A DNA stretch of 64,000 nucleotides from Mrakia gelida (lineage: Eukaryota > Basidiomycota > Tremellomycetes > Cystofilobasidiales > Mrakiaceae). Of the stretch, positions 54,140-63,666 are shown piece by piece (within the stretch, counting starts at the first letter, position 1; every line of letters starts with the position of its first letter). The DNA lies in the NCBI GenBank assembly GCA_024345305.1, contig BRON01000006.1, positions 1,054,001 through 1,118,000 on the forward strand, given 5' to 3'. The position numbers and the translations under genes are program-made. The notes beneath the pieces were generated by a model. It saw only the letters and a list, made by a program, of their open reading frames with translations. It ran no database searches and had not been told where the DNA came from.

Positions 54140-54345
54140 GCGAGTTTACTGATATATCCGTCTGCTGGAGTCTCCACGAACAGTGGAAACGACAGACTGT
54201 CCATTACCCTCGTTGATGCAGGTTTCGATCTGGATGCGTTCGACTTAAGGTGAGTTTGTCGTCTCGAGCTCTCTTTAGGCCAATTTCAGCCTTTTCGAGG
54301 TGGTTTAGTTCCTATTTTCTCTTACCAATACTTTCTTTCCATAAC
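54140..54345 (+). repeat. repeat G, copy G2
   Basis: Matches 20697-20905, including palindrome copy 11 (54187-54205, AAACGACAGACTGTCCATT), CAGGTTTCGATCTGGATGCG and the following GTGAGT. Confidence 0.75.
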
Positions 54346-54377
54346 AATCAGATCGACGGGAGGCTAGCAAGAATGAG

Positions 54378-54396
54378 AACCGACAGGCTGTCTTTT
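54378..54396 (+). repeat. dispersed palindrome, copy 12
   Basis: AACCGACAGGCTGTCTTTT, followed by the same sequence as copy 7 (TCCTTCAGTTTCACCTCCCC). Confidence 0.75.
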
Positions 54397-54556
54397 CTCT
54401 ATCCTTCAGTTTCACCTCCCCACTCCTTCTTTCTACCACAAAGGGCCCAACCGAATCGCTTCGAAAACGAGTGGAGAGATAGAATCCCTAGAGACGTCAC
54501 CGCGGGGTATAAAGCGATGTAGGGATTGAGCGAGGGGAGGAGGGTAAGGGAATGCA

Positions 54557-54575
54557 AAAAGAGAGGCTCTCTTTT
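54557..54575 (+). repeat. dispersed palindrome, copy 14 (variant stem)
   Basis: AAAAGAGAGGCTCTCTTTT. The arms differ from the main form but stay perfectly complementary. The downstream CTCCACCTCTCTGTTTCTT matches copy 13 in reverse. Confidence 0.7.
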
Positions 54576-54727
54576 GCTCCACCTCTCTGTTTCTTCTTTC
54601 TTACGAATGCTGTAGGGGTCCCTTGCATCCCCGCAAAACTCATCCACTCGATAGAAGAGAGGTCTACTACCCGTCTTGTGGCCCGGTGGAGGTACGACTA
54701 CAAAATCCCCCATCGGACCCTTCAAGG

Positions 54728-54953
54728 TGTTGGAAGGTGGCGACTCGCAGAGAGGTCTTACGTAGTAGCTTAGTAACGCGTCTCGTTCAGTCCACTTGTT
54801 AGTAACCATTCTTCGTAAACAGCTTTGTAAGCTACCTTCAGATCACGTGACCATTTCCATAGTATATAGCTTTTCGAGTAGCTAGCTTTATATAACAAGC
54901 TTTGAACCACATCCTGCAGACATCCCTAAGCTCAAATGGACGACCCAACAACA
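54728..54953 (+). repeat. solo LTR of copia family A
   Basis: 226 bases from TGTTGGAAGG to CCCAACAACA in plus-sense orientation, a few substitutions away from the A1 LTR. Flanks CAAGG and GTCTG do not match, so there is no target duplication; it may be one side of a rearrangement. Confidence 0.93.
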
Positions 54954-54973
54954 GTCTGCTGCTTTGGAGTAGA

Positions 54974-55003
54974 GGTTAGGGTTAGGGTTTTAACCCTAAC
55001 CCT
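54974..55003. repeat. head-to-head telomere-repeat junction
   Basis: GGTTAGGGTTAGGGTT followed directly by TTAACCCTAACCC. TTAGGG units turn into CCCTAA units, the orientation expected where two chromosome ends joined. It sits 20 bases from the LTR A end and runs directly into a copia A fragment. Confidence 0.85.
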
Positions 55004-55225
55004 TTCCTTGAATCCGATAATGTCCTTTTCGGTGAAGGTTGGTAGGAGCTTCTGACGAGACAACTCCTCCATGGCGAAGATAGAAGCGTGACCGAGCCGG
55101 TGATGAAGGACCTCGATCTTGTTGACTCCTGTTGCCGAGAGTCTTACGTCTTCTCCTCCTGAGCCGAATCCCCTCAAGTCGCTCACATCCAGCATGTGAG
55201 ACTCTTCGACACCTCTGTGCTTTCA
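55001..55225 (-). pseudogene. copia family A fragment (pre-integrase region)
   Basis: Diverged match to 3940-4165 of A1. The minus strand reads MLDVSDLRGFGSGGEDVRLS, NKIEVLHHRLGHASIFAMEE and LPTFTEKDIIGFKER. It is in the opposite orientation to the LTR at 54728. Confidence 0.92.
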
Positions 55226-55229
55226 TCGT

Positions 55230-56397
55230 CGACGTGGTGTTGTGAGTTCGACCTCGTCGTCCATTCCTTCTTACCTCTCTGCAGACTCACTTCTGATCCT
55301 TTATCTTCCCGGCGTACCAGTTGGAGAAGCGCTATGAGCAAGATCAAGGACAATGGAGGGACTGCATTTTACGCGAATAGGAGTCCAATTCGACGCGTCG
55401 AAACGACGCGGGCCTCTCGACCTTTCATCGCTTTTCGACCCTCCCGAGGACTGACTTCGCCTCGGATGTGGCATCTACCGTACGACAGGGTGTATGGATG
55501 ACTCTGGGAGCTTTCCTCGCCCTCTGGTCTCCACGTTCTGGTCGCTTTGCGTGTCTTGTAGTCGATGCCGGGGAGCATCTTGACTCGGGCTGTGCCTCCA
55601 TTGTTGCTATCGGCTGACTCCCATACTCATTCTCACTCGCATCTTCAGGTCGAGAGGAAAGGAGAAGTACTAAGGAGCCGAGAAGGGGGTTCATAGATGA
55701 ATTGCGAATGACATCTTGGAAGTGCCGTCGAGAAAGAGAGTCGCAAGGACGTCGAGCTCTTCTCGAATGGTGTTTTCTTGCTCAGATGTGTTTGACCGGG
55801 CTTTGTCTTAGTCTCTCGGAAACCCTCAAACTGCCAGAGGAGCCAGCTTTCAGCTCCAAGCCAAAACCTTCCTCCGGCCGTCCGCTAAAGGGCGACTTTT
55901 CGATTTTGTACGAGCTCACCATCGACTCCTTCCATCGACTCCTTCCTTCCCTCCCTTTCCTCCCTTCGTCAAACCCGCAGGAGGACCTGCGCTCCCTCTC
56001 GTATGCACCCTGAAATACATTCGTTCGACTCCTCAACTCAGCATGGAGACTCTCATAGCTCAGCTCGTTCGGAGAAACCCTTCTCCTCCCCTCAGCTTTT
56101 TTTTTTAACCTTCCTTCCTCCTCGCCGCTCGCTCAGTATTGTTCACTGTCAACTAGAGGAGCCGTCCCTCCCGGAAAAAAGTGGGCCGGCAGTAATGAGG
56201 CAAGCAAAGACTCGGAAGAGATTTATCTTCCCCTCTGTTCCCATCTGAAAACATCCTCTTGCAGGTGAGTGCTAGTCTGCGCTAGCTTAGGCGTATCTAA
56301 CAAGTACGTTGCCATACCCTTGCAGCGATCATCAGACGTGAAGGCGGAACGGTCAAACCTCAATCAGCTCAGTTTCGTCGCGCTTCAGCGATAATTC
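55230..56397. other. no supported gene
   Basis: Frames of 80-100 codons on both strands without recognisable domains. No repeat identified. Confidence 0.4.
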
Positions 56398-56650
56398 TGT
56401 TGGAAGGTGGCGACTCGTCGAGAGGTTCTACAGAGTAGCTTAGTAACGCGTCTCGTTCGATCCCCGAGTCAGTAATCACTCTCCGTAATCAGTTTTGTGA
56501 GGTACCTTCAGATCACGAGACCATTTCCACAGTATATAAACCCTTGGAATAGCTATTTCTATATAACAAGCTTTGAACCACCTCTTGCAGACTTCCATAA
56601 GCTCGTGTGGACGACCCAACAACGCGTTATCAGCATCAACAACAGGATTT
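56398..56650 (+). mobile_element. diverged 5' LTR A with primer-binding site
   Basis: TGTTGGAAGGTGGCGACTCG (56398) to CGACCCAACAA (56622), with AGTATATAAACCC as TATA box, then CGTTATCAGCATC, the same leader that follows the 5' LTR in A1 and A2. The body of the element is missing after a few dozen bases. This leader is the best internal evidence for the primer-binding site. Confidence 0.85.
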
Positions 56651-57049
56651 ACTCCTCCTCGACACATATGACTCGAAGGCGAACTGCCAGAGGAATTAGG
56701 GAGATATCTTCCGGCTCGCGTCATTGGCGGGTAGCCCTGTCCTATGTACTATAGTATCCACTCGCGCGCCGCATCTCATGGATCTCGCTGAGCAAAGTTT
56801 TGCATGTTCGTACGGGATCGCGTCCCGTTCCCCAACTTTCTCTTCGGCGTCGCCTGTTCTCAGCAGCTTCGGTGTCCATCCTCTTTTCAGATCATACTTA
56901 TCCCTCCCTGCTTCGGCGTGACGGTTAGCATTTCTTCCAAACCGTGACCTACGAGACTCGAAGCGCTCTGATTCCCTCTCTCTGGTCGCATCGACAACAC
57001 CGTCGCGTTAACTGACACACATCGTCTGTCTTCCTCCAGCTTTGCTCCC

Positions 57050-57753
57050 AGTTCGTCACCTTGCCATCAAAATATGGCGTATCATCTCCGTCTCCGCATT
57101 CCGCCTGGACTTCGCACTACAACCTACCTCCTTCCAAAACAAGATACCCAGCTCAACCATCACCGTCCACTCCCTCATCACCGGCGCCCTTCTCCAAACC
57201 CTCTCCGGTCACACTTCCCTCGTTGGTTTGCTCACCCTTCACGCCCCCTATCGACCCACCTCATCTCAGCTGCCGCCGACTCAACCATCAAGGTCTGGAC
57301 CGCCTTTCCATGAACTGCCGCATCAGTTGCCGAGCTGTATATGTGTGCCCAAACGCTAGCAGGACGCCAGGGCGCCATCACTTGTCTCGCTTCAGACGAG
57401 ACGAGGCTGATCGCTGGCTCGGAGGGCGGCGTGAAGCTTTAGGACATCCACACCGGGAAGTTCAAGAAAGACTTAGTCTCGGGACCGGGTGTGCAAGGGG
57501 TGTGGCAAGTGACCTTCAGCAGGAGGTGGCTCGTCTGCGCACTCAGGCGGAATGGGAGGACTGAGTGAGTCGGCTGTAATCGAACAACATCGGTCCTCGG
57601 TTGATGCAAGACTGTTGACGCGCGTCCCTGTTTTGGGACTGGCTTCACAGGATAGAGGTGCTAACACTTGGAGAGTATGGGCACAACGATGACGGAGCGG
57701 GGGATGAAGAGCTGGATAGGTTAATTTTGCCGGAGTGGGCTCGGGTTGACTGA
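57050..57753 (+). pseudogene. CDC4-like WD40 repeat pseudogene
   Basis: Plus-strand WD40 blades in shifting frames: SSTITVHSLITGALLQTLSG and HTSLVGLLTLHAP; then THLISAAADSTIKVWT; then GAITCLASDETRLIAGSEGG and VKL, followed by TAG where Trp is expected and DIHTGKFKKDLVSGPG, then WQVTFSRRWLVCALRRNG, and an acidic end (DDGAGDEELDRLILPEWARV) at TGA 57751-57753. Order and C-terminus fit F-box/WD40 receptors of the CDC4 type; the F-box half is absent. Stop plus frame changes mean it is not functional. Confidence 0.7.
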
Positions 57754-57754
57754 G

Positions 57755-58370
57755 GAGGGAAAGTGACCGCAAGAGCATCGTCTCTCGCATTTTCATCCTT
57801 CGGTTATGATCTAGCCTTCGCGTTTTACCTGAGTAAATCAATAAACACACTATCTTCCTCTCAGGATTGTTGCGATCCTCAGTTTTTGAGAGGACCTGTT
57901 TGCATCCCCCATCTCTTCCTGAAATCGTTCCCCTTCTCTTCCTTCTGCCTTCTCCACATCAGGCAAATCACCCAACCTCTCAGCTTGGCCCTAAGGGTTA
58001 GTTCGGTCACTCTATGTACGCTTGCCGTTCGGACAAAGAAGAGTTTCCTAAACCAAGGTTGATGAAGTACCAGCAAAGATCATCTTCAAGCAAGCAAAAT
58101 TGTAAGCAAGATATAATATAGTGAGGCGACGGATCACCGGGCAGGGTTCTCCTTTGCTCGGCTAGTAAGAAACTGAGAGGTGGAGCAAAAGACAGCTTGT
58201 CGTTTATATTTTTGATCTTCATGGAGGGTCCGGGAGGCGATAATTCTTGATTCAATTCCATCAAGGAATAAATGCCTTCATTCCCCTCTTCTCCTTCGTC
58301 CTGCTCAACTCGTCGCCACCTCAACGCCTGCACCACCGGAAACCCCCTCATTCCAACCTCCATCGCGTAG
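57755..58370. other. no gene; palindrome copy 13
   Basis: Contains AAAAGACAGCTTGTCGTTTA at 58187-58206, a reverse-oriented palindrome copy. No supported coding sequence. Confidence 0.5.
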
Positions 58371-58374
58371 GAGA

Positions 58375-58770
58375 AGCTCTAACCGTATGCCATGCGCCTG
58401 ATGCGCCCCAATCCGTCAAGTCGACTTGACGGATCCGTCAAGCCTGAGCGCACCAGAGGACTTGACGGACTCGACGGACGGCGCATCGCTTCGTTCTGAC
58501 CTCACAGGCGTCCGATTCTCAATCGGAAAAGCTGAGGCTGGAGATCTACATCTTTACTAGGATGTATCAGGTGGAGAAGAGCTGAAGTGAAGATCTGCCC
58601 AAGCGAGAGCTCATCTCCCGAGAGGCACCTCAAAACGAAGGAGAAGCCGAGCTCAACCCAACTTCCGCGAGTTCTTTTCCGGAAATCGAATCCTGTCTCT
58701 TTCCTCTCCCTTGTATACTCAAAACCGAATTCTTCAGATCCGAAAAATGGAGGCTCATGAGGCATTGTAT
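58375..58770 (+). repeat. palindromic element F, copy F2
   Basis: Starts CTCTAACCGTATGCCATGCG. A perfect 24-base palindrome lies at 58411-58434 (arm ATCCGTCAAGTC). The first-arm type returns as GCGCACCAGAG and the second as ACTTGACGG. Then CGATTCTCAATCGGAAAAGC, GATCTACATCTT and TTCCGCGAGTTCTTTTCCGG, shared with F1. Confidence 0.75.
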
Positions 58771-58774
58771 AGTG

Positions 58775-59370
58775 ACATCCAGTGTGAACGAATAAGGTCC
58801 AGGTGCAAATTTGCACGAGCGAGAGCTGTCGCTCGAATGAGCTTGCGCCAGCTCTGAGTTCCTCCCTTGATCGCCTATGCGACTTCACCACCTTCTGGAG
58901 ATCAAATTTTATTGCTGAGCTGACAATCATATTCGAAATATATCTTTCCTGGTTAATAAGTTTTCCGTTTTGGAATAGCTGCTATACTCGAGCAGCAGCG
59001 GCAGCGAAACTTTTGAGGAAGGACGAGTTGGTGAGCTCGAGGTTCGTTGACCTCAACCATCCACCTCGACTCGCCTCTCGTTCACCAACCATCGACACAC
59101 CGACGTTCTCGTTCGACAGGATGGACTTGGGGGGGACTAGGAGCTGCTTGGAAGTTTCGAGGATTCATTAGATGGCGGTGGGGTGGAGAATTTGGGTCCC
59201 AACTCGAGGTGAGCTCGCTCTCCTCCTTCTCCCTTCCTTCGTTCGATCTTCCTTCCCTTCTTGAGCCTAGCGCGTTCCTTCTCTGGTAGTGGCACTTTGC
59301 ATGGTGGATGGGGCATGTATATACGTTGGATTGGTGGTTTCGGATTCCATTCCAACTCTCCCTACATCCC
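58775..59370. other. no supported gene
   Basis: Short frames only. A GC-rich inverted repeat (GCGAGAGCTGTCGCTCG near 58822) is part of or next to element F2. Confidence 0.35.
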
Positions 59371-59394
59371 TCCTAATGCTATGCTAGGGCGACC

Positions 59395-59914
59395 ATCATG
59401 TTTGACCATCAAATCGTCCACCCTTTCCCTCTCACCCTCAACGGAGGAACCTCCCTCCAACCCTTCCCTCGATCCTTCCCCCCCAATGTCCAGATGGAGG
59501 ACGATCTCACCGTCCGGATGGGTTACGGAGCGTCCTGCGAACGGGCTAGCGTTTGGGGACCGACGTGCGACTCGATCGATTGCGTGAGGAACGTGGTGAT
59601 GTTGCCCAGGGAGTTGGAGGTGGGGGAATTGGTTGGGGTGGGGAGAGATGGGAGCGTACACGGTTTGTGCGGCCAGTACTTTCAATGGGTGAGTGTTTCG
59701 TTCCTCCTTTTCCTCTTTCCCACCTTGACGGAGCGAGCGAGCGCCCAACTCGTCTCGTTCTCACTCGTGCGCAACGTCCAGCTAAGTTCCCTCCCGTCTT
59801 CCCCTCCTCTTCTTTCCCTGCAGCTTCAACAAGTCCTCCCAAGTCCACTATACATCCGGAACCGACCCTGTCGCGTCAGCCGAGATCGCTCGTGTCCTCG
59901 GAGACGCCATTTAG
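59395..59914 (+). pseudogene. ornithine decarboxylase, C-terminal part only
   Basis: Matches the end of eukaryotic ornithine decarboxylase, the PLP enzyme that makes putrescine. Exon to 59688: FDHQIVHPFPLTL, YGASCERASVWGPTCDSIDC (Cys of GPTCD is the family's catalytic cysteine) and MLPRELEVGELVGVG. A GTGAGT...CTGCAG intron follows, then from 59824 FNKSSQVHYTSGTDPVASAE and IARVLGDAI with TAG at 59912-59914. The PLP-lysine half is not found upstream. Instead the exon starts right after a 22-base end of element F (59371-59393). So it is truncated at the 5' side. Confidence 0.8.
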
Positions 59915-60436
59915 GCCCTCGAACCCAGTCACCCCACGCGCTCTCCCTCGTTTCGACACTCGGGCGGTTCGCCTCTCTTTCCACTCTACCCTCTTTAGCC
60001 TTCTTCCTTACTCCTACTCTTACTTTTACCTTCCCTGTAATCCCCCTTCCCTCTCTATCCACTCCTTCCTCACTCCTTCATTTCCCCTTTGCTTTTCCCG
60101 CTCTTTCCCTCTCTTATCTTCAACGACCCTCTCTCTCCCTCTCTTCACTTGCTCTTCGACTCGGTTTCGGTACAACGTCTTCTTTTTAGCTTTTTCGTTT
60201 CGGCTCGGTACAGTATTTTGATTTCAACACACTTGAGAGGACGACAGTACGAGAGAGACAACGAGAAGCACGGCGGATGGGATATCTTGGTTGTCTCAGA
60301 CTCTGGCCCGCCTCTTTCTCCGCAGCTTTCATTTCCAACGGGAGTCGAAAAGGTTTTCGCTCGGATCCAAGAGGGGCAGTCAGTCTCCTTCCACCCCTAA
60401 CTGCCAACCAACAGCCCACCCATCCGGTCGGCTTAG
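59915..60436. promoter_or_regulatory. intergenic region upstream of the esterase-like gene
   Basis: Pyrimidine-rich plus strand with no supported coding sequence. Probably holds the ODC terminator and the promoter of the next gene. Confidence 0.35.
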
Positions 60437-62258
60437 ATGTCTACGGTCAGTCCAACCTTGAGCACTTCCTGTCCTTACCGTCTGACTGGTCCAACAACGC
60501 TCCTTCAGGTCGGACCGCTCGTCAACCGCTCCAGGATCACTCTCGGTGCTTTCACCCTGGCCTCCATCCTTCTCCTCCTCCTCTTCACCAATACCTCTTC
60601 CTCTTCTTTCCGGATCGTCAACTTCAACACTCCCAGCGGTCTCATTCCGGACTGCCCTAACCCTCGGACGCAATCCAACCTTCGCTCAACACCTTCATCC
60701 GCCCCATCTTGCATCACCTACACCAACCACACCCACCCTTTCACCATCATCGCGTGTCCCTCCGCCGAACGCTGCAACGCTCTCACCCTTCATATCCTCA
60801 AGTCGTCCTGCCGCGTCCCCGGACGGCGCCTAAGCTCCGATGAGGCACTCGAATCGCGACTGATCGGGTTGGGGGAGGATGCGTTTGCGCTCCGCGTTCG
60901 TGGGGCTGAAAAACGGAGTATCACCCAAGGGGTTTGGAACAAGGGGGGGGAGGGAGAAGGCTGCAGCTGGACCTTCGAGGTGGTGCTCCGAAACGCTGGC
61001 AGGGCGGAGCTGGATGTTCGATGGGTTCACGAGGTAAGTGCGATCTGGACAAGTTCAGGAATTCGTACGGACACGACCGAGGGCTGACTCCTTGGCGCAA
61101 ACATACTAGAACTTCAAAGCATTGGACGAGATGGATACGGAATGGGCACCTCAACTCGGAGACCACTGCTGCGGAACCCCCCTCCTCGCGGAGCCTTTGG
61201 TCTTTCCGGCTTGCCCGCAGGAGTGCCCCACTTATCTCGCTCCTCCTATCCTCCTTCCCGGCCAGTTCATCACTCCCTCGAAGGATCTGTCGCTTTCACC
61301 ACCTTCCTCCATTCCCTCCTGCGACGGACGAACCCACCTCCCCATCTCCGGATCCTACCTACCCACCATAGAGCACAATCCCTACGTCGTCGGAGCGCAC
61401 AGGAGATTCTCAGGGACTTCGCGTTTCGTTCCGCACAACTGCGTCTGGCGTCACCGCGGGATCAAGTACGCGGATCACTCTCCGTGCTTCTCCCAGAAGA
61501 AGAACCAGTATCTCTTCATGGGGGACAGCCACGGAAGGGTGACCTACGATGCAGTCGTGCATAGGCTCAGCGGAACGCGAGAGGTCATGACGCGGTCGGT
61601 GAGTCCCTTTGGCTCCCTCTTTTTCTCTTCGTATGCTGAAGAATGAACTGGTCTTTGACAGGCGAAATCGGGAGACAAGAACGCTACGGTCAACGACTCC
61701 ATCTTTTCCTTCCATTGGGATCCAGCCTCCAACGAACTTCTACAAAATTCGAACCCCTGCTCCCATTTCGCCCAATATTCCTCCCTCCTCCTCTCCATAG
61801 GCTCCCACAAATCACACTCCAGCCTTTCCGAATTCGCCGACTACCTCCGCCAAGTCTTCTCGGTCTTTGAAGCTTGCGACAGCCCAGACTTCCCCATCCT
61901 TATCCTCCTTCTGCCCCCGACCCCTCCGCCCCGGATCGACAAATACGTCCAGGCCGCGAAGGATAGAAGGACGTATCTTCGGATGCAGGAGTACTCCAGA
62001 TTGATGTCAGAGGCGGCTCTCGCGGGTCGAGGAGAGAGAAGCGGAACGAGGTGGAAGATCGTTGACTTCAATGTGTTGACGCTGGGGTTTGAGACGGATC
62101 TGATGGAGCCTGGTATGGACGAGGCGCACTATCTAGAGACGGATTCGCTGGAGGCGGCGGTGGACGAGGTGATCGGAAAGATGGAGATCTGCGATAGCGA
62201 GGAGGCCGGGCAGTTGGCAGGAGAAGGAGTGCAGTTGAGGAAGATGCAGTTTGAGTAA
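60437..62258 (+). CDS. membrane-anchored GDSH-motif (PC-esterase/SGNH-like) protein
   Basis: A four-exon model. ATG 60437 gives MST, a likely intron (GTCAGT at 60446 to CAG at about 60510), then a short cytosolic end and one membrane segment (ITLGAFTLASILLLLLF). The lumenal part includes CSWTFEVVLRNAGRAELDV up to donor 61034, exon 61110-61598 with DTEWAPQLGDHCCGTPLLAE, VPHNCVWRHRGIKY and YLFMGDSHGRVTYDAVVHRL, and exon 61662-62258 ending KMQFE, TAA. GDSHGR with paired Cys is typical of PC-esterase/trichome-birefringence-like proteins that add or remove acetyl groups on surface glycans. The catalytic Asp-His late motif is not obvious; the substrate is unknown. The reading frame is intact. Confidence 0.7.
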
Positions 62259-62274
62259 TAGGTTTGCTTGAATA

Positions 62275-62421
62275 TGTTGGAAGGTGGCGACGCGCGGAGA
62301 AGTGTTGCGTAGTAGCTTAGTATCACGTCCCGTGTCAGTAAACCTCCCTTGTAAATCAACTTCTCTGTAAGCTACCTACGGATCACACGACCAATTCCCA
62401 GTATAGAAACCTTTCGACTCT
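62275..62421 (+). repeat. truncated diverged LTR A
   Basis: TGTTGGAAGGTGGCGACGCG, GTAGCTTAGTATCACGTCCC and AGCTACCTACGGATCAC align with the first two thirds of LTR A. The 3' third is missing. It lies 17 bases after the stop of the esterase-like gene. Confidence 0.85.
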
Positions 62422-62612
62422 TTCTTCTCCCTCCTTCGTACTTTCTCTTGTCCCGCCTTCGTACAGTCGCATCACCTAGACAGAACCAAAATATGGCATA
62501 CTCGTAAAGTCAAAGTCAAAATCCAAACCCAAAGCAAGAACTTCCGAAAGCAAAGCAAAAAGCAAGCACGTCGACGCGACAAGATCTCCTCTCCTCTCCC
62601 TACCCTCCTTCC

Positions 62613-62820
62613 TCAAACCCCACCCGCCTCCCCCGAGCTACTACCCGCACTCCACTCCCTCCCTCCCTCTCCCCCACTCCCAAACACAGCTCCGAGCATC
62701 CCGTACCCGAACGGCGACGAAACCAGCCCTGCCGAAGGAGCTTCGAGGTGTTGAAGTTCCGCTCCTCCTCCTGTCGACAAGGGCTGATCAATGTCCATGG
62801 GAAGTTCGATCTCGGGTCTG
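62613..62820 (-). pseudogene. C-terminal exon of an unrecognised gene, cut by element F1
   Basis: Minus-strand frame reading PEIELPMDIDQPLSTGGGAE, LQHLEAPSAGLVSSPFGYGM and LGAVFGSGGEGGREWSAGSS, ending at a stop at 62613. Typical of a disordered tail. It runs straight into element F1 at 62822, so the upstream part is missing or displaced. Confidence 0.35.
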
Positions 62821-62821
62821 T

Positions 62822-63215
62822 CTCCTAATGCTATGCTAGGGCGACCAGAGCTCTGGTCGCCCCCGTTTCGTGAAGTCGACTTCACGCTTTGGCGCAGCAA
62901 GAGGGCGACCAGAGAACTTCACGCCCTTCACGCTTTTGCGAACGGCTCGCGCTCGTTCCCCCGGCGTTCGATTCTCAATCTGAAAAGCTGACGCTCGAGA
63001 TCTACATCTTCTCTACTTTGAATCCGAACCTCAGATCTCTCCTTGCAGATTTGCTTCGTCTACGGCAATCAGCGCAAGAGGCAGCTCCCAACGAGGCCGA
63101 ACGCGAGCTCGAGCTCCTTTCCGCGAGTTCTTTTCCAGTTTGAAGAATCCTCTCGGTTTGCCGTCCTCTGTATACCCCAGACCGATTTCTTGAGTTCTGC
63201 AACTTGAATGTCGTC
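62822..63215 (+). repeat. palindromic element F, copy F1
   Basis: Begins CTCCTAATGCTATGCTAG. A perfect 24-base palindrome is at 62839-62862 (arm GGGCGACCAGAG) and a perfect 18-base palindrome at 62869-62886 (arm CGTGAAGTC). The arm GGGCGACCAGAG returns at 62914-62925, followed by ACTTCACG twice. Then GTTCGATTCTCAATCTGAAA, GATCTACATCTTC and TTCCGCGAGTTCTTTTCC. Confidence 0.8.
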
Positions 63216-63219
63216 GAAG

Positions 63220-63465
63220 AGGCCTATAGCAACGACGGGCCCAAAGAAATAAGATCCCAAGGAAGATTTGCAAGAGCAAGGGAGCTGAAAAGATCGCATC
63301 TCGTTCGAGCATTCTCGCTTCTTCTTGTCAACGGACGGACACAACGACAGCGAGCCCTCTTCTTCTTGCGTATAGGTGAGCTCATCTTTCCTTTCCTTTC
63401 GCCTGAGAGAGACTCTAGGGGAGGCTTAGAGTGAAGAAGAGGGAGGAAGGGAGATGGGAAGTTAG
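63220..63465. other. no supported gene
   Basis: Short frames only. It lies between F1 and LTR 3. Confidence 0.4.
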
Positions 63466-63666
63466 TGTTGAAACTTCCGGTCCTGGGAAGTTAGGTTGTG
63501 CAAGTTATTGTATCAACTTAAGCTATGAAGATGAAATGTCTTTAGGTCGAAAAGAAAGAGCGACGTGTAACTACGTGGAACTACCTGGAAGTGAAACGTG
63601 GAGGCGATGGAGAGTATTAAGCAAATATGAACAGTAATCTCGACGCCGTAAACAACATATTCAACA
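63466..63666 (-). repeat. 3' LTR of a copia element, family 3
   Basis: 201 bases bounded by TGTTGAA and TTCAACA. The adjoining inner side reads CTCCCACTCGACGAG (GAGTGGGAG on the sense strand), the same polypurine tract position as in family A. A terminal fragment of this LTR occurs at 32971-33023. Confidence 0.8.
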
